Below are positions 61,967 through 64,000 of a stretch of DNA of 64,000 bases, piece by piece. The notes under the pieces are model-generated. The model was not told the DNA's origin. It did no database searches and saw only the letters and a program-made list of their open reading frames with translations. Each line of letters starts with the position of its first letter. Within the stretch, counting starts at the first letter, position 1. Both the position numbers and the translations under genes were made by a program. This stretch comes from an uncultured Latescibacterota bacterium (GTDB lineage: Bacteria > Latescibacterota > UBA2968 > UBA8231): NCBI GenBank assembly GCA_951813615.1, contig OX638377.1:4986599-5050598 (forward strand), given 5' to 3'.

Positions 61967-63140
61967 CCTCTTCTGCGCCTTCGCGATAGGGCGCGTGCAG
62001 ATAGTGTTTCGCTCGTTGGTGGCTGTCCGCGTGGTCGGGCAAACGCCGCACCCGCTGATAGCGGAGAACTGCGTCCTCGCGGCGGCCCGCTAGGTCGTGT
62101 ACTTGGCCGAGTAGCAAATTGGCGAGTACTGCAAAAGCTAGGTCCCGCTTGCGCTCGGAATTGGCAGCGAGGCTATCGGTTGCCGCCAAGTGGTCGGCGG
62201 CCTCTGGAAACCGCCGCTCAAAGTACGCGTATTTGCCCGCGTAGTAATGCGCCTCCAAGCGGCCGTGGTGATGATAGCCGGTCTGGCCAGCCACGCTGCG
62301 CTGCACGTATTTTTCGTACAAAGCCACCCCCGAGCGCCAGCGGCCGAGTTCGACCATAAGCCGCGCAGTGTAGCGGTGGAAGACTGCGTTGTCGGGGTAG
62401 CGCGCGTAGAGTTCCTCAAAATAGGGCAGGGCTTCGCGGTTGTCCTTTTCAAAAATCCGGTAGATCTGGCCGAGGAAATAGGCGGCCTCCGTGCTGGCGT
62501 AGGCTCCCTCGCGGGCGACTTCTTTGAGCTGCTGGAGGCCCAACACGCGATCTCCGTCGGGCAAAAAGGCCATGATTGGACGGAGAATCCGGTGGCGTTG
62601 GGGCATGACTTCGGCGAAGTAGTGATACAAGCCCTGGCCAAAGAGGATGTCCTTGTTGGTCGGCTCGAGTTGACGGCTCTTCTTCAGCAGGGGCAGACCG
62701 CGCAATCCGTCGTGCGCCGCCCGCACGTACTGCTCTCTATCTCCGTACAGGCGACCGCGGAAACCGATGGCACCCCCCTTGAAGAGAATCGCGTCGAAGT
62801 CCATCGGGTCTTTTGCCAGCCGCCGGTCGCAGACCTCAATGCACTGCTTGAGCCGGGCGTGGAACTCCGCATCGTGGGTTTCGTCGGCCAAGTCGATGAG
62901 GATCCGCCACCAAGAAACCATCGCGCGAAAGAAGTAGCCGAGCGGGTTGTCCGGCTCAGCCGCGACGATGTCTTGAAAGTGGCGCTCGGCCTCGGCAAAG
63001 CGCAGATTGTAGATCAGGTCGATGCCCTGCTGAATGCGCGCATCAAAGCCGCGCATCGTATAGGTGGAGTCCTCGCTCCAAGCGGGCAGGGTCAGCGCGC
63101 AGCAGAGCAAAACCGCGCCTATGGGGTGCAGTGCGTTCAA
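61941..63140 (-). CDS. Secreted TPR-repeat protein
   Basis: About 399 residues from a TTG at 63140 that follows GAGG; a longer TTG start at 63206 is possible. Signal peptide (AVLLCCALTLPAWS), then TPR-like helices (FAEAERHFQDIVAAEPDNP, LKKSRQLEPTNKDILF, YFEELYARYPDNAVFH). No catalytic motif. Convergent with ClC and divergent from the dehydrogenase. Confidence 0.75.
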   Translation of the reverse strand: MNALHPIGAVLLCCALTLPAWSEDSTYTMRGFDARIQQGIDLIYNLRFAEAERHFQDIVAAEPDNPLGYFFRAMVSWWRILIDLADETHDAEFHARLKQCIEVCDRRLAKDPMDFDAILFKGGAIGFRGRLYGDREQYVRAAHDGLRGLPLLKKSRQLEPTNKDILFGQGLYHYFAEVMPQRHRILRPIMAFLPDGDRVLGLQQLKEVAREGAYASTEAAYFLGQIYRIFEKDNREALPYFEELYARYPDNAVFHRYTARLMVELGRWRSGVALYEKYVQRSVAGQTGYHHHGRLEAHYYAGKYAYFERRFPEAADHLAATDSLAANSERKRDLAFAVLANLLLGQVHDLAGRREDAVLRYQRVRRLPDHADSHQRAKHYLHAPYREGAEEVNPVPPTE

Positions 63141-63208
63141 GGAACAAACCTCATGGCTTAACAGTAAAACAAAAACCAAGCCGTTCAAGAGTAGGATAAA
63201 AATCAACT

Positions 63209-64000
63209 ATGGCAACTGTGCAATGCGACATCGCGATTATCGGCGGCGGCTCGGCCGGGTACGCCGCGGCGCGCACGGCCCATGCGGCCGGCGCGAATGT
63301 CGCGGTTATCGATCAAGGCCCCTGGGGAGGGCTGTGCATTCTGCGCGGCTGTATGCCCAGCAAGGCGATCCTGCGCTCCGCCGAAATAGCCTCGCATCTG
63401 GAACGCGCCGCCGAGTTCGGCCTAGCGCCGGTGGAAGTTCGCGCTGATTTAACCGCCATCGTCGAGCGCAAGGCGCGGTTGGTCGCCGACTTTGCCGCCT
63501 ATCGCCGCGAGCAACTAAGCGACGGTCGCTTTGCGCTCTACGAAGCGCGCGCCCGCTTCCTCTCGCCGCAGAAGATCCAGGCCGGCGACGACGTTATTGA
63601 GGCCGGGCAGTTTATCATCGCCACCGGCTCTACGACCCACCACGTCCCGATTCCGGGGCTGGACCAAGTCGGCTACCTCACCAGCGACGAGGCCCTCGAC
63701 ATGTGCCAGCAGCCAGCGAGCCTCCTCGTCCTCGGCGGCGGTCCCATCGCCGTCGAACTGGCCCAGTTCTTTCAGCGCATTGACACGCAGGTAACGCTCA
63801 TCCAGCGCAGCGGTCACATTCTCTCCACCGGCGACGAGGACTTGGCGCGGCCGGTGGAAGCGCGCTTCCGCGAAGAGGGCATGGAGGTGTACACCGGTAC
63901 GCAACTGCGCCAATTTACCGAGGAAAACGGGCGCAAGACGGCGCATTTTTCCCACGGCGGTGCGGAAAAAACAGCCTCGGCGGATCTCGTCCTCCAAGCT
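63209..64000 (+). CDS. Dihydrolipoamide-dehydrogenase/mercuric-reductase-like flavoprotein (3' end outside window)
   Basis: ATG 63209; 264 codons in the window, open to the end. FAD-binding GGGSAGYAAA, redox disulphide GGLCILRGCMPSK (C-x4-C), ATGS and the NAD-binding LGGGPIAVELAQFF. Class-I pyridine nucleotide-disulphide oxidoreductase; the C-terminal interface domain is missing here. Confidence 0.92.
   Translation, partial: MATVQCDIAIIGGGSAGYAAARTAHAAGANVAVIDQGPWGGLCILRGCMPSKAILRSAEIASHLERAAEFGLAPVEVRADLTAIVERKARLVADFAAYRREQLSDGRFALYEARARFLSPQKIQAGDDVIEAGQFIIATGSTTHHVPIPGLDQVGYLTSDEALDMCQQPASLLVLGGGPIAVELAQFFQRIDTQVTLIQRSGHILSTGDEDLARPVEARFREEGMEVYTGTQLRQFTEENGRKTAHFSHGGAEKTASADLVLQA

Overview
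This window looks like a chromosomal piece of an uncultivated, GC-rich, Gram-negative bacterium of the FCB-related candidate phyla (Latescibacterota- or Poribacteria-like). That assignment is inference. It rests on three secreted proteins carrying a FlgD-like 'PNPFN' sorting-type domain, four phytanoyl-CoA dioxygenase (PhyH) paralogues in 64 kb, and several Gfo/Idh/MocA, enolase-superfamily and PHP catabolic genes. No rRNA, tRNA or CRISPR array was recognised.

Layout. 0-10.4 kb: a secreted GH16-like protein (cut at the window edge), a PhyH plus beta-galactosidase-trimerisation-like pair, a fully overlapping operon PhyH - NAD epimerase - LytS-type kinase - LytTR regulator (minus strand), an ammonium transporter and a Gfo/Idh oxidoreductase. 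10.4-15.5 kb: an Rpn-type nuclease and a 1158-residue multidomain serine protease. This block is bounded by a 55-bp direct repeat of the recQ 3' end (52/55 identical), so it looks inserted between recQ and its former downstream neighbour. 15.5-32 kb: recQ, a PhoX-like protein, birA convergent with oadGBA (sodium-pumping oxaloacetate decarboxylase), an operon of an enolase-superfamily dehydratase, a PhyH and rmlA, then a plus-strand set of PHP phosphoesterase, 2-hydroxyacid dehydrogenase, transketolase-like enzyme, cyclophilin lipoprotein and EamA transporter.

32-41.5 kb is a mobile and genome-maintenance region. An IS1595-family copy is broken by a nested IS5-family element and abuts a truncated PD-(D/E)XK-TPR gene. 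Next come a PIN (DUF4411-like) / XRE-ImmA pair with a 4-bp overlap, resembling a toxin-antitoxin locus, and a 1070-residue fusion of an EndoQ-type PHP nuclease to a UvrD-family helicase that ends in a perfect sliding-clamp motif, QLSLF. A second IS1595 copy with a clean 8-bp target duplication lies inside an IS5-type remnant that landed exactly at the fusion gene's stop codon.

41.6-49.8 kb is a one-directional run of small detoxification-type genes (VOC, GNAT x2, PHP, ankyrin, methyltransferase, MBL, class V aminotransferase, AAC(3)-like), with fragments of dead genes at its left edge. 49.8-57 kb: a HAD hydrolase, a nitrilase, a four-gene envelope operon (COG3014-like lipoprotein, unknown, LpoB-like, outer-membrane barrel) and a secreted seven-bladed WD40 protein whose blades are almost identical except for a few codons. 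57-64 kb: a segmental duplication in which GAF - Gfo/Idh - TrmH - ClC was copied and then differentially eroded, a ClC protein with Gln at the gating-glutamate position, a TPR protein and the start of a dihydrolipoamide-dehydrogenase-like gene.

The most notable candidates for undescribed biology are the EndoQ-UvrD fusion with its clamp motif, the diversifying WD40 repeats, and the recQ-flanked insertion block.
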